From Cepaea nemoralis (lineage: Eukaryota > Mollusca > Gastropoda > Stylommatophora > Helicidae): DNA of 64,000 nucleotides. The translations under genes were made by a program, and so were the position numbers. Shown here in pieces: positions 43,633 to 54,008 of the stretch. How positions within the stretch are numbered: position 1 is the first letter of the stretch; each line of letters starts with the position of its first letter. Location of the stretch: positions 435,279 to 499,278 of the forward strand of contig JACEFZ010012577.1 in assembly GCA_014155875.1 (NCBI GenBank), in the 5' to 3' direction. Below the pieces are notes generated by a model. That model saw nothing but the letters and a program-made list of their open reading frames with translations, was not told where the DNA came from and searched no databases.

Positions 43633-45085
43633 TTCATATCCTAGACTAGGAGGCGAACACGGAACACTGCGACCCAACAACTGCTAGGATTGAGTGTGTG
43701 TGTGAGTGAAAGTGCGTGTGTGTATGTGTATGAGTGTGTGTCTGTGGTGGGGGAGAAGATAACACAAAACAGACTGTACAAGTATGCAGAAATGTTCAGC
43801 GTAAAACGGTACATTTATTAAATGTCACACTCGACCTGAGATAAAATAAAACAAGTGTCACAAAAATAAATTTGAAAGAAAAGATTTAAAAGACTTAATA
43901 AAAGATTTCATGTTTCTTTTCAATGAAGGAAAATCTATTTAGAAGCACGAAGCGTACTTCCGCTCTTCTCGATTCTGGTTGTATTAAGTTCTATCCGAGG
44001 TGACCTGGTGTCCTTCAGGGTCCAAAGACCTAGGAGGTGCCCCAGAGTTGGCGAGGCTCACTGTATTGTGTTGGTTATATTCTCGGAGTTACGTAATATT
44101 TACTAATAAAAACATAAATTAATATTTGTATTTAGGTGAGCAGGGGAAATAACTACACCCAATGTAGTGTCAATTGAAGATTGAAATTTAAAAAACAAAA
44201 GAATTAAATATTACAAGCCTGCGTGTCAAATTAAGTAAGTAAATTTAAGCAGTTTCAGCGCAAAGAGAGAAATAAAAATAAAAAATACCCGTGGATTGTG
44301 GTGGGGTGATCTTTTGTTATTGCCGTATTCATATCCGGATAACCACAAAACTACGGGAATGTTATCTCCCTTGCCATAACACAGGAAGTCTTAATTCAAT
44401 AGGCGGTGTTTGAATATGCGCGTATGCGTGTGTGTATGAATGCATCAGGGTGAAGGGTGGGTGATGAAAGACGCCCCTTGTAGTTGTATTTTAACTAGTT
44501 TTGGGCCCCGTTCTTTCGCAACCCCAACACTCACTAAAACCACCTGCTGAATGATTGTGGGGTGAGGGTGGAGGGGATAGAGTTCGCACGCGGTCATATC
44601 CCCATATGTTTACCTGAATAGTTTCATATGCAAATCACGCAATAGTATTAGCCAATCGTTTGCGGAGTATGATATGCCACAGTAATGCCGGCTAAAATAT
44701 TCCGGCAATCTGGAGTCACGAACGAGAGAAACTTTGGACTTATGTTGGACTTTCTAATATACCGCATGCTGCCCACCGTCTGTGGCTACGAGGCAGCTAG
44801 AGTGTTTTACAATCCCACATACAAGTTCGAAATCTGCAGGCGATTTGGACGCGTTGATTTTTGTAAATAGCATGAGTTTTGTTCGCTCAAACAGTAATGA
44901 CAAACTCCATCCATCCACCATTAACTGAGTATAAAACTGCTTAGAAAATCACAAACAACCACAAGATACTACTGGGGTTGACTGCGACTACGTGTAAATG
45001 ACGTGTGTGTCACTTTGTTTAAATGTGCCTCGTGACCTGCCATCGCCTTGACTGAGAACAACACGGGTTTGTTGAATATCCTTTA
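43633..45085. other. Unrecognised unique DNA
   Basis: About 1.4 kb, including a GT-rich patch at 43696-43744. A 61-codon forward frame at 44685-44870 has no domain. A weak SINE-tail resemblance lies near 44945-44990. Confidence 0.4.
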
Positions 45086-45087
45086 CA

Positions 45088-45497
45088 GGAGTTGGGATGG
45101 GTTGGGTTGGGTTGAGTGGAGTGGAGTGAGGTGGTCTGGAGTTTACTGTGGTTGAGTTGAGTGGAGTGGAGTGGACTGAAGTTGAGTGGAGTTGAGTTGA
45201 GTGTAGCTGAGTGGAGTCGAGTGGAGTGTAGTTGAGTTGAGTTTGGTGGTGTTGAGTTGGGGGTGTTGAGTTGGGTGTAGCTGAGTGGAGTTGAGTTGAG
45301 TGTAGCTGAGTTGAGGTGAGTGAAGTGCAGTATAGCTGAGTGGGGTTGAGTTGAGTGTAGCTGAGTGGAGTGGAGTGAAGTGTAGTTGAGTTGAGTTGAG
45401 TTGAGTTGAGTGGAGTAGAGTTGAGTGGAGTAGAGTGGAGTTGAGTTGAGTGTAGTTGAGTTGAGTGGAGTGGAGTTGAGTTGAGTGGAGTGGAGCT
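45088..45497. repeat. Pentanucleotide array (GTTGA/GTGGA)n at a LINE 3' end
   Basis: About 400 bp of TTGAG/TGGAG/TGTAG units. It abuts the 3' end of the LINE RNase H relic at 45505, on the side where that element's tail would lie. Because 5 is not a multiple of three, several minus-strand frames open. Confidence 0.9.
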
Positions 45498-45504
45498 GAG
45501 TCAA

Positions 45505-45960
45505 GAACCAACATCATTGCACTCGGGACATTCCCATAAGTGCTCAGTCCTCATTTCAACAGCCAGCAAAGAGTTCCAATACTAATGGTGCCCGTTACAA
45601 TCTAATTATATGCCCGTCATGCTTTACCTGCGAGCCACGACTGACGACCAGATCCCCTGACCACCCCTTGCTACTGCATTCTCTCTAGACCATGATAGTC
45701 TATCTGTTCTGCATTATTCACATTCTCCCACAGGGCTTTCACCACATCTGTCTTACCATGCATCAAATCACCCCTTAATGATGCGGCACCAGCCAGTCTG
45801 TCTGCCTGTTCATTTCCATCTACACCAGAGTGTCCTGGAGAACAGATCCAGTGAATGCTCACTACCCGCGACCTCTGAATCGATAAATGCAATTCTGCAT
45901 GAAGCATGCCAGTCTTCACCTTTGTGAGCATGCTGTGTGAATCAGTTACAATCACAAAAT
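45505..45960 (-). pseudogene. LINE ribonuclease H domain and 3' end
   Basis: Minus strand: 'MIVTDSHSMLTKVKTGML' (a catalytic-Asp strand), then 'WICSPGHSGVDGNEQADRLA', the conserved end of the RNase H fold, open from 45955 to 45671. After disruption, the terminal 'RTEHLWECPECND' is at about 45545-45510, followed by a stop. Same family as 7441-8060 and better preserved. A SINE A copy adjoins at 45960 and cuts off the N-terminal half. Confidence 0.8.
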
Positions 45961-46187
45961 GCGTCCTTTACAGAACGTCGTAGTTAATCCCAGCATTTTT
46001 GGCTGTTTGTGATTTCTGAGCAAGTTTACGTTCAGTGGTTTGACATAGCTTTCTGAACGGCCGGCAGTCATACAACTGTATGAATATCAGCGCAATGCGG
46101 CCTGCTTCCAAATCGCCCGCAGTTGTGTTTTGAACGCGGAATGCGGGATTTCGAATAGCAGCCGTAACTTCTTTGCCACAGAGCCGC
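45960..46187 (-). mobile_element. SINE A inserted next to LINE RNase H
   Basis: 'GTCCTTTACAGAACGTCG', 'GCTTTCTGAACGGCCGGCAG', 'ACGCGGAATGCGGGATTTCG' and 'GCCACAGAGCC'. It begins exactly where the RNase H frame is lost. Confidence 0.75.
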
Positions 46188-46214
46188 AGAAATAGACAGC
46201 CTATAAATGCTGGG

Positions 46215-46378
46215 GTTGGTTGTAACGCCCTGTAACAGAAAAGAACGTGCAATTAATTTGCCACTGCTTTCTTAGTTCCCAAGGCTTATGCCTATAAGAA
46301 AAATCAACGCAGTCTGCTTCCAAATCGCCGTGGGCAGACTTCGAATGCCATAAGTGGCATTATGAAACAGGAGACTCG
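46215..46378 (-). mobile_element. Second SINE A fragment
   Basis: 'TTTGCCACTGCTTTCTTAG', 'CAACGCAGTCTGCTTCCAAA' and 'ATAAGTGGCATTATGAAACA'. Diverged. A short forward-oriented SINE end ('GCTGGGGTTGGTTGTAACG') lies at 46208-46235. Confidence 0.55.
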
Positions 46379-46796
46379 TGATCCGTTGTTTCCCTAGGTC
46401 TCCTGTACTGAGAAAAACGCGTTGCCACACTTTATACAGGTTATACCGTGTCAAGTCATTGCCCCTGAATTTACACCTGGAGCTAAGTTACCTTCGACCG
46501 ACCCAGAAACCTGGTCTAAAGTTACCTAGCCAACTCTGGGCGTGGATAGAATAACGGTTTAAATAATATGGCAGGATGGAGGGGGAGGAAGGGGGAGAGT
46601 TTAAATCTCCCGAGTTCCATCTGCGTCAGGGAAGGTAAAAACACATAAATTATGTGTCCCTGAATTACGTGAATCAGGAGCAGATAAGAAGTGACAGCCA
46701 GGGGACATAATACGTATCCTAGAGCTTGGCACAGAGTAATCGGCGCTTTACTGTAAAACCTTCATAATTTGGCATTGAAGTGGTGGAAAGGATAAC
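46379..46796. other. Unrecognised spacer
   Basis: No feature seen. Confidence 0.4.
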
Positions 46797-46910
46797 AGCG
46801 CTCCCTTGTAAACTTTAGGTATACCTCTGATAGGGAGGCAGGCGGTTCAACCTATACACCAGCCTTAGGTTGGACTTAGTTGACTTCTCGTTCGGAAAGC
46901 AATGGCTGAA
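46797..46910 (+). mobile_element. SINE C fragment
   Basis: Box B-like 'GGCGGTTCAACC' at about 46849, then 'TAGTTGACTTCTCGTTCGGA' and 'AAGCAATGGCTGA'. This head resembles the sequence multiplied in the satellite at 55.8 kb. Confidence 0.55.
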
Positions 46911-46934
46911 TCATCCCCACACACACACAAAAAA

Positions 46935-47096
46935 AAACGAGAAATCGAAGGTAAGCTTTATTAGAACACAAATAGCAAAATGGACGTTGCGACAAAGGCG
47001 TTCGTCAGCACAGACAGAACACAGATATACAGGTTTTTCGTGTGTATTTTTAAGCAATGGCAAACTACTGAGCGGACACTTGGCTAGACAATCAAT
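46935..47096 (-). repeat. Dispersed repeat E, copy 2 (hammerhead-like core) plus SINE tail piece
   Basis: The minus-strand core at 47008-46983 reads CTGACGA, a short stem, then GCAACGTCC. Flanking words match the other copies. 47055-47096 is a forward SINE A tail piece. Confidence 0.6.
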
Positions 47097-47197
47097 CAAA
47101 AGGTTGATACTGGAAAGGACACACAAGGACGTTGTTAATATTAGAATTATTGTCTGTATTTGTCGCAGAACTTTCGTGAAACGTTAAGACAGACAAT

Positions 47198-47447
47198 TTG
47201 TTTTTTTTATTTTTTGCATATCCTTTACAGAACATCGCTGTCAACACCAGCATCTTTCAGCTGTATGTCGATTTCTTGGCCAGATTACGCTCAGTAGTTT
47301 GTCATTGCTTTCAGAGCGGCCGGCTCACATACCCTGTAAGTTACCGATGCGATTCGAACTATTGCTGATTCTCGCCGTCATCACGTTACCGACGAGAGTA
47401 TACGAGATTACGGAGAAAAGTCATAATCTCTAAGCCACGAAGCCGGC
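47198..47447 (-). mobile_element. SINE A2, full length, perfect 12-bp TSD
   Basis: The T-rich start 'GTTTTTTTTATTTTTTGC' is the poly(A)-like tail in complement. The body and 'GATTCGAACTATTGCTGATT' (box B) follow, and the head end 'CTAAGCCACGAAGCCGGC' closes it. AAGACAGACAAT flanks at 47186-47197 and 47448-47459. The 250-bp length agrees with the copy at 8491-8738. Confidence 0.92.
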
Positions 47448-47489
47448 AAGACAGACAATGGAAGTGGTAAGTCATTCACATAGTATATT

Positions 47490-47590
47490 TACGGCTTCTA
47501 GGGCAGAGCGTCTCTGTTGTGAAGTGGTCAAGCCGTCTGTTTCATGTTCCGAAGGTTGTGGGTTTGATTCCGACTTCCATCATCTGGGGA
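47490..47590 (+). mobile_element. SINE F head fragment
   Basis: Box A-like 'GTGAAGTGGTCAAGCCG' and box B-like 'TGTGGGTTTGATTCCGA' about 45 nt apart. The body is not present. Confidence 0.45.
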
Positions 47591-47619
47591 TAGTCTTGAA
47601 CAAAGATACATGTAATTCG

Positions 47620-48285
47620 GAAGTCTTGTACGTTGGTAGTCTGGTAGACCGGTAGTCTTATACTTCGGGCATACTGTACTTCGGTAGTTTTGTAATTCGG
47701 TCACATTGTACTCCGGTAGTCCCGTACTTCAGTCCGGTAGTCTTGTACCCCGGTAGTCTTGTAATTACGGTTCCAAACTTCCAACCCTACTAGATGAAAT
47801 AAATGGTCATCATCATTCTTGATGGACAAACAACTCCACTTCGGTCATATTGTACTCCGGTAATCTTGTACTATGGTCATCTTTTAGTCCGGGAGTCTAT
47901 TACTTGGATAGTCTTGTACTTCGGTAAATTTTTATTACGGTAATCTTGTACTCCGGTAGTCTTGTACTTCAGTTATATTGTACTCCGGTAGTCGTGTAGT
48001 CCGGTAGTCTTTTACTCCGGTAATCTTGTAATCCGGTAGTCGTGTAGTCCGGTAGTCTTGTACTTCGGTCATCTTGTACTCCAGTAGTCCTGTATTCCGG
48101 TAGTCTCTTTACACCGGTAGTCTCGCACGTCGGTAGACACGTAGCCCTGTAGTTTTGTACGCCGACAGTCTTGCACGCTGGTAGTCTTATATGAGGGTAG
48201 ACTCCTACTCCAGTATTCTTGTCCCCCGGTAGTCTTGCAATCTAATAATCGCGCAATCCCGTAGTCTCGTGCCCCGATAATCCTG
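47620..48285. repeat. 16-bp minisatellite, about 40 copies
   Basis: The unit is 'CCGGTAGTCTTGTACT', with TCAT/AATC variants. A non-repeat stretch at about 47775-47835 interrupts it. Confidence 0.92.
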
Positions 48286-48339
48286 TGGGGGATTACATAC
48301 AGCTCTCTAGCAAATAAAGTTTTACCCGCCTCTTACCCG

Positions 48340-48977
48340 CGCCCGTGTGTTGCCGGGGCCCATACGGGGGAGCAAAGAATAGTAACACTGTTGCCTACCA
48401 TGCACGTCGTAAGAGGCGACTAAGGAGGCTATGGTTCCGTCGCCCTGCTACTGAGTGAGTGCGTGGCGCGACACTGTGAGCTGTGAATTTCGCGTGGAAT
48501 GCTTTTACATCTGTTCGCAGTTTGTAGCGTGAACTGCATGTTCGGAACGATGGCGGCCGGCTGTTGCTGGATTGACTGGTTTGCCTTTTCGGTTCACGAG
48601 AGCTTTGTTCAGGAGACTCCTGGGAGTCGTCGCTGGAGCTACGGAGTTCGTGCTTTGTGCGGCGCTTTCGGCGGGTCGCCTTGCGGAAAGAGACCGAGCC
48701 ATATGGGATAAAACCCGGGTCAATGAAGTCTTTCTGGTGACTGCCGTTTCCATCGACAATGAACTGTATTTCTCGTGGAGAACTTTTGTGTTGGCATTCT
48801 GGCGGCGGCATTATGCACAGTGTACCTGTGCGGGCTGTTGGCTTGCCGATACTCCTGTCTATTCCATTGTTCACATAGGGCAGTGAGGAGCATTTTGTGT
48901 GATATTCACTGGCACAGGAACGGAGCATAATGGAGACGACCCGTTGCCGTGAAGTTGGAACCGCGACTAACTAACAG
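48340..48977 (+). mobile_element. Composite: SINE F body then LINE 3' end with CTAA tail (copy 2)
   Basis: 48595-48735 carries 'GGAGACTCCTGGGAGTCGTC', 'CGGAGTTCGTGCTTTGTGC' and 'GAGCCATATGGGATAAAAC'. 48780-48977 matches the LINE 3' end at 42965-43172 and ends 'CGACTAACTAAC'. The 5' part, with 'CATGCACGTCGTAAGAGGCG', is another repeat-like segment. The open frames of up to 177 codons are antisense to these elements. Confidence 0.65.
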
Positions 48978-49421
48978 TTTTACCGTAAAGTTACGACCCT
49001 GGGTAATCGAATACTGTAACCCGGCTACTATTCTGCCTGTCAAAGTGTATTTTTAGGTCACGTATTCATGCAATCACATCCTCACACGGGTGTGTGGGTA
49101 CAAGCAGCGGGCTGGTGGATGGGTGGGTGGGTGGGTTGAGTGATAACCCACAAACAAGATCCCTAGCAACACTTTCTATTGGAATTATTTTTAAAGACGC
49201 CATGACATTTCAAAAAGCCTGGCAGGGTTGACGAAAAACGTATACGATTATTAACGCCGGGGCGATTGCGTGTAATGCTGGGTTGTGTTTGCATTTGGTG
49301 GGACTATGTGTATGTCGAGAGTCGACCAACTACAGCCAGATTTACCATACGTATACTCTGATGGGATCAAGTGTATATATTATAGATGAGATTATAATGA
49401 TAATATCATTGTTCACCTAGT
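48978..49421. other. Unrecognised spacer
   Basis: A short GGGT patch lies near 49120. No gene is seen. Confidence 0.4.
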
Positions 49422-49638
49422 TCTCTCTCTCTCCTCTCTATGTCTCTTTCATACCCTCTCTCCCTTTCTATGTCTCTCTCACACACCCTTTCTATATTTC
49501 CCTCACAATATACCTCTCTCTCTCTCCCCTCTCTCTCCATCTTTCTGTCTGTCTCTCACTTTATGTCTGTCTCCCTCCCCTCTCTCTCTCTCTATCTCCA
49601 TCTTTATATGTCTCTCTCCATCTCTCAATACCCACCTA
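49422..49638. repeat. Degenerate CT array
   Basis: CT-rich with TATA/CACA interruptions. Confidence 0.9.
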
Positions 49639-49639
49639 T

Positions 49640-49807
49640 CTACGCACCCATCCATCTACTGACAGTTGATAATCTAGTTACATGGCCAAACCATTTCACT
49701 TGCTGATTTCTAATGACGTCTAGCGCTGCTATATCCTCCACTTTAGTCCTGATTTCTTCATTTCTTATGTTCCCTCTTCTTGATACAGTGAGTATTCTTC
49801 TCAGGAA
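49640..49807 (-). pseudogene. LINE reverse transcriptase C-terminal fragment
   Basis: An uninterrupted minus-strand frame reads 'RILTVSRRGNIRNEEIR', 'TKVEDIAALDVIRNQQVKWF' and 'GHVTRLSTVSRW', then a stop at 49640-49642. The R-N-EIR ... h-WFGHV-R pattern is the thumb/C-terminal region of non-LTR ORF2. It is only about 55 codons, cut off at both sides. Confidence 0.75.
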
Positions 49808-50208
49808 ACGACATCACACTGGCGGCCACAATCTAGACCCTCACATAAATGGGTCGGTGCGCTAACGCCCCACCAGCGCCGAACTTTTATTTTCAGAACG
49901 CTACAACTTTTCCATTTTCTATTCAACTTCAATCGCATTTTGCGGTCTAATAATTTTAATTTGCAGCCTTTGATGTCGCCGACAGAGGCACACCTGCACA
50001 CAAAAAGAGAATATAAGTCACCTGCAAGGGGTGGGGTGGGACCACGAGACGGCGGCTCTATGGAAGCAGATTGACAGGACAGTGAATGGAAAGACAGGAC
50101 AGTGAATGGAAAAGACAGGCTAAGCTAGTTTAGTCAATAAAGTCAGGTGTACACGGTAAATGGTACCCGACACATATTTTTATAAACAAATCGGCAAGCC
50201 AGGAGTAA
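49808..50208. other. Unrecognised spacer
   Basis: Contains a short direct repeat 'GACAGGACAGTGAATGGAAA' near 50074-50110. Nothing else. Confidence 0.4.
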
Positions 50209-50576
50209 TTTTTTTTTTTTTTTTTGCGTCCGCCGATTTTGAACTCAAGCGTAGTCCATAGATGTGCTACTATTTAAAGTGCACTGGATTGATTTTAGCG
50301 TATGGATTAGCTTTCCCTGTAACAAGTGTCCCTCACCATCAGGCGAACCCACTCCGACTTCAAAGGTTCCTGCGATTTGAGTCCCCAAGTCAAGGACGAG
50401 AAGTCAATCTTTCAGTCCAATAAAACCCCCGCCTTCTTAACTTTCCCAGATATTTCCTGGTACAAATGTTAGACAGGATCCATCTGGAAGCCAGGTCAAT
50501 CTTTCAAAGCCTGCTCTATAGGGATTCGAACTTATTACCACCAGGACTGCAGGCCATTACGTTGCCACGGCTCCGA
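50209..50576 (-). mobile_element. SINE B, full length with poly(A)
   Basis: Minus strand: head 'GAGCCGTGGCAACGTAATGG' (box A), 'AAGTTCGAATCCC' (box B), body 'TTCTCGTCCTTGACTTGGGG', 'GAAGTCGGAGTGGGTTCGCC' and 'AGGGAAAGCTAATCC', then a poly(A) tail (T run 50210-50226). The best complete copy of this family, about 365 bp. Confidence 0.85.
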
Positions 50577-50625
50577 CAGCAATGAATATGGCTGCAAATC
50601 AGTTCAGCACATTCTGTCTTAATCA

Positions 50626-50852
50626 TTCACGTGAGATGCATACAACTATACTCCTTCACGTTACATGCAATCAACTATACTCCTTCACGTGACATGCATA
50701 CAACTATAATCCTTCGCGTGACATGCAATAACTATACTCCTTCATGTGACATGCAATCAAATGTACGCATTCACGTGAAATGCAATCAACTATACTCCTT
50801 CACGTGACATGCATACAAATATACTCCTCCAGGCGACATGCATACAGGCATA
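50626..50852. repeat. About 29-bp tandem repeat with E-box, eight copies
   Basis: Units contain 'CACGTGACATGCATACAAC' and 'TATACTCCTT'. TCACGTGA is intact in four of eight units and altered at one or two bases in the others. Confidence 0.9.
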
Positions 50853-50939
50853 CATTACGTTACAGGGCAGAAAAAAGAAGCAGAAGTGTTTCCTTTTAAT
50901 GCCATAGGATTTTAAACAAGGATTTTAAGGCAAGATAAT

Positions 50940-51155
50940 CGACTTCATTGCACCGGGTTTATCCCATATGGCTCGGTCTCTTCCCACACGGCGGCCTTCT
51001 AAAAGTGTAGCACAGAGCACGAACTCTGTAGTTCCAGCGACGACCCCCAGGAGTCTCCGAGAAAACTAATATCAACCGAATGATGTAGCCCGATATCGAA
51101 CCCACAACATTCGGAGCCCAAAGCAGCGTAATCACTCGGCCACGGAGGATCCCGA
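50940..51155 (-). mobile_element. SINE F, near full length
   Basis: The minus-strand head 'CTCCGTGGCCGAGTGATTAC' (box A) with 'TGTGGGTTCGATATCGGG' (box B). The body is 'GGAGACTCCTGGGGGTCGTC' and 'CAGAGTTCGTGCTCTGTGC', and the end is 'GAGCCATATGGGATAAACC'. Confidence 0.8.
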
Positions 51156-51898
51156 TGTCGAAGTACCTTAATAAACACATGGAGGACCTGGAAAAGACAC
51201 CGACCTGAGCATAGCGGGCAAGCGATATTATTCACTCAATGCACAGACTGGAAGATCCATTCTTAGTTCTGTCGCGTTCAGTTGACGAGCAACCGAGAAG
51301 TCTGTTCTGAGCTATGAGTTTAGGATGCTATTGTGAAATCCGGTGACCATACAAATATTGACCAGAATAATCATCATCACTAATTGCTTACCGTTTTGTC
51401 AGTCGATAGTTCCCCATTTTTGTAATTAAAAATAGCATAATAACTACAACCCATGGCTGGGACCAGGGATGGAGTTAAACTTCTCCATAGCACAAAGCCT
51501 GGGCTGAATTGTAGAGACCATGCAGTATGAAAGCTGCAGAAGCTGCCGGATTAGCAAAATGATGCTCTAAATGTCCGCCTGTCGAAGCTTCGATCCTAAA
51601 CAAGATGCTTACCAAGGTTTAGGACCTGGTCTGCCCTGTCATGACATTTAGTCTTAAGAATGCATTTCCTTGCACCAGTACAAGGCTTGCACCTTCTCAA
51701 TTGCGCTACTCCGCCCGAAGCCGTTGGCAGAATGTAGTGTGTCGGGTTTGGTGAGCGTCGATCTTTTTTGATATAGCGCCAGTGCTGGTAGCTGATGGAT
51801 TTGTATTCTAGTGAGATGGTCGAACAATTTGATTATCTGCTTTTCAATAGAAGTGGCACAAGGTGTTGATCACAACATCTTGTATCATAACATCATTT
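51156..51898. other. Unrecognised spacer
   Basis: No feature seen. Confidence 0.4.
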
Positions 51899-51945
51899 CT
51901 GGATGGGTGGGTGGGTGGGTGGATGGTGGGTGGATGGATGGAAAC
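51899..51945. repeat. (GGTG/GGAT)n microsatellite
   Basis: Short GGTG/GGAT run. Confidence 0.9.
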
Positions 51946-52569
51946 TCGTAATTTAATTACCAGTGAATTAGCCAGAATTTCGTACATGCAAAGAACTGAA
52001 CAGTCTTGTATCAATCGCTTGACAGATGCCACCACGTCCAATGATAAATAGCACTAGAGGACTGCAGACCCAGGCGGTGTATCGCCAACGCCAGTCGGCA
52101 CGGCGCTGGTAGACCAGTTACGTGACCGCTCAACACGGAGCACATGTTGCCGTGTCACCGTACACGCCATGTTGCACTATGCCCTAGTTCATTCACAAAA
52201 CCCCAAGCCGGATCCGACAGCCTGCTCGCCATTGGCGGAGAGGGTCACGTGATAGTGTACTGTTTGCCGTTCTTGTTTGTTGTGGCCTGTATGCAGCGCG
52301 TTCTTTCATTCATAACGGTACCAGGCGTGGGCGAGGGGCGGTGGGGGTATGTAGTAGGGGGAGGGGTTGTAGCAAATATAGCGGGACTTTGCTTAGTGGG
52401 TCGGGGGGAAGGGGGGCTATATTTAAAGTTACAGTTTACCGTGGATAATTGGGGGAATATAAGATATTGTGACATGCCAGCATGTAGGGAAGTGAGGCGA
52501 AGGGAGGGGTATGAGATAGACCCAGGAGAGTGAGAGAGTGGATACACGAACAAGCGCATAGATACGTGG
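51946..52569. other. Unrecognised unique DNA
   Basis: A 129-codon forward frame (52144-52533) shows no domain; I do not call a gene. Confidence 0.35.
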
Positions 52570-52645
52570 ATTGACAGAACGAACGAAGCAACTTTATTTG
52601 CAAAGGATTCAGAATTGGGCACACAGATCCGTCTAACAAACTACT
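52570..52645 (-). mobile_element. LINE 3'-tail fragment, TTCG-tail family
   Basis: In complement: 'GTTAGACGGATCTGTGTGCC', 'TTTGCAAATAAAGTTGCTTC', then GTTCGTTC. The AATAAA lies about 15 nt before the tail. Matches 27297-27375. Confidence 0.6.
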
Positions 52646-52689
52646 CTTTCAAACAGACAGTGATGTGAGAAACAAACAGGTTGATAGAA

Positions 52690-52802
52690 AGATAGACAGG
52701 CAGGCGGACGGGCGGGCAGACGGACGGGCAGACAGACAAATAGACAGACAGGCGGGCCTACCAGCAGGCAGAGAGAAAGAAAGATAAAAGATATATATAC
52801 AT

Positions 52803-52847
<45 letters not shown>

Positions 52848-52992
52848 CAGACAGAATGACAGAGAGAGAGAGAAAAGATAGCAACATAATGACAGAGAGG
52901 AAGAAAAAGATAGTAGAGACAGAGAGGCTAAAAAGAGAGAGTGAGAGAGAGAGAGAGAGAGAGAAAGAGAAGAAAGAGACAGAAAGACAGTG
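52690..52992. repeat. Degenerate GACA/GGCG array followed by (GA)n
   Basis: 52690-52770 has GGCG/GACA units. 52800-52992 is interrupted GA. Confidence 0.9.
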
Positions 52993-52997
52993 AGACA

Positions 52998-53752
52998 AAA
53001 AGAAGAAACCACGTACACCCCACAATAAATACCCCACAATAAATACCCCACTATAATCACCCCACAATAAACACCTCACAATAAACACCCCACAATTAAA
53101 CATCCCACAATAAACACCCCACTATAAACACCCCACAATAAACACCCCGCAATAAACACCCGGCAATAAACACCCGGCAATAAACACCCCGGCAATAAAC
53201 ATCCCACAATAAACACCCCACAAATAAACACTCCACAATTAAACATCCCACAATAAACACCCCGCATTACACACCCCACAATAAACACCCCACAATAAAC
53301 ACCCCACAATAAATACCCGGCAATAAACACCCCACAAATAAACATCCCACAATAAACACCCCACAAATAAACATCCCACAATAAACACCCAACAAATAAA
53401 CACCCGGCAATAAACATCCCACAAATAAACATCCAATAATAAACATCCTAAAATAAACACCCCACAAATAAACATCCCACAATAAACACCCGGCAATAAA
53501 CACCCCACAATAAACACCCCACAATAAACACCCCCCAATAAATAAACAGCCCACAATAAACACCCCCCAATAAATAAACACCCCACAATAAACACCCCCC
53601 AATAAATAAACAGCCCACAATAACAATAAACACCCTACAATAAATATCCCACAAGAAACATCCCACAATAAACACCCCACAATAAACAAACAACCCACAA
53701 TAACAATAAACACCCGGAAATAAACACCCTACAATAAACATCCACAATAAAC
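52998..53752. repeat. 14-bp AATAAA minisatellite, left part
   Basis: The unit is 'CACAATAAACACCC', with GGCAATAAACACCC, an AAAT insertion and 18-bp forms. Almost every unit carries AATAAA on the plus strand. Confidence 0.97.
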
Positions 53753-54008
53753 TTTTGCGAGAACCAAGTGATGACTGTGAATCTACAACAATGGCCAGAC
53801 TGCAGGAGCAGCAAATTAAAAGAGGGGTGGCCAAACAAGAACACTACGCAGGAAGCCAAAGAAGATTGATAAACCAACACAGAACTGGCGTCGTTAGCCG
53901 CTACACGCTGCGGGATTTGCTGAGGAGGGGATCCGAGCACTTATGGACTGAATGGTTCGATGTGCAATGAGGATGATCTGTCGACTAACTAACTAACTAA
54001 CTAACTAA
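53753..54008 (+). pseudogene. LINE RNase H-family C-terminus with (CTAA)n tail, inside the array
   Basis: The forward frame 53755-53970 reads 'MARLQEQQIKRGVAKQEHY' after a short lead, 'SQRRLINQHRTGVVSRYTL' and 'GSEHLWTEWFDVQ', then a stop, a short untranslated end and (CTAA)n at 53984-54008. It is the extreme C-terminal part of a jockey-like ORF2; the usual Cys-rich end has changed. The frame is otherwise intact, which suggests a fairly young insertion. Both flanks are the 14-bp array, with AATAAAC on each side. Confidence 0.75.

Noticed and set aside
48395..48928. 177-codon minus-strand frame as a gene
   Set aside because: It is antisense to SINE F and a LINE 3' end that recur elsewhere.
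52144..52533. 129-codon forward frame as a membrane protein
   Set aside because: Gly/Val-rich stretches come from G-rich low complexity. There is no start context or domain.
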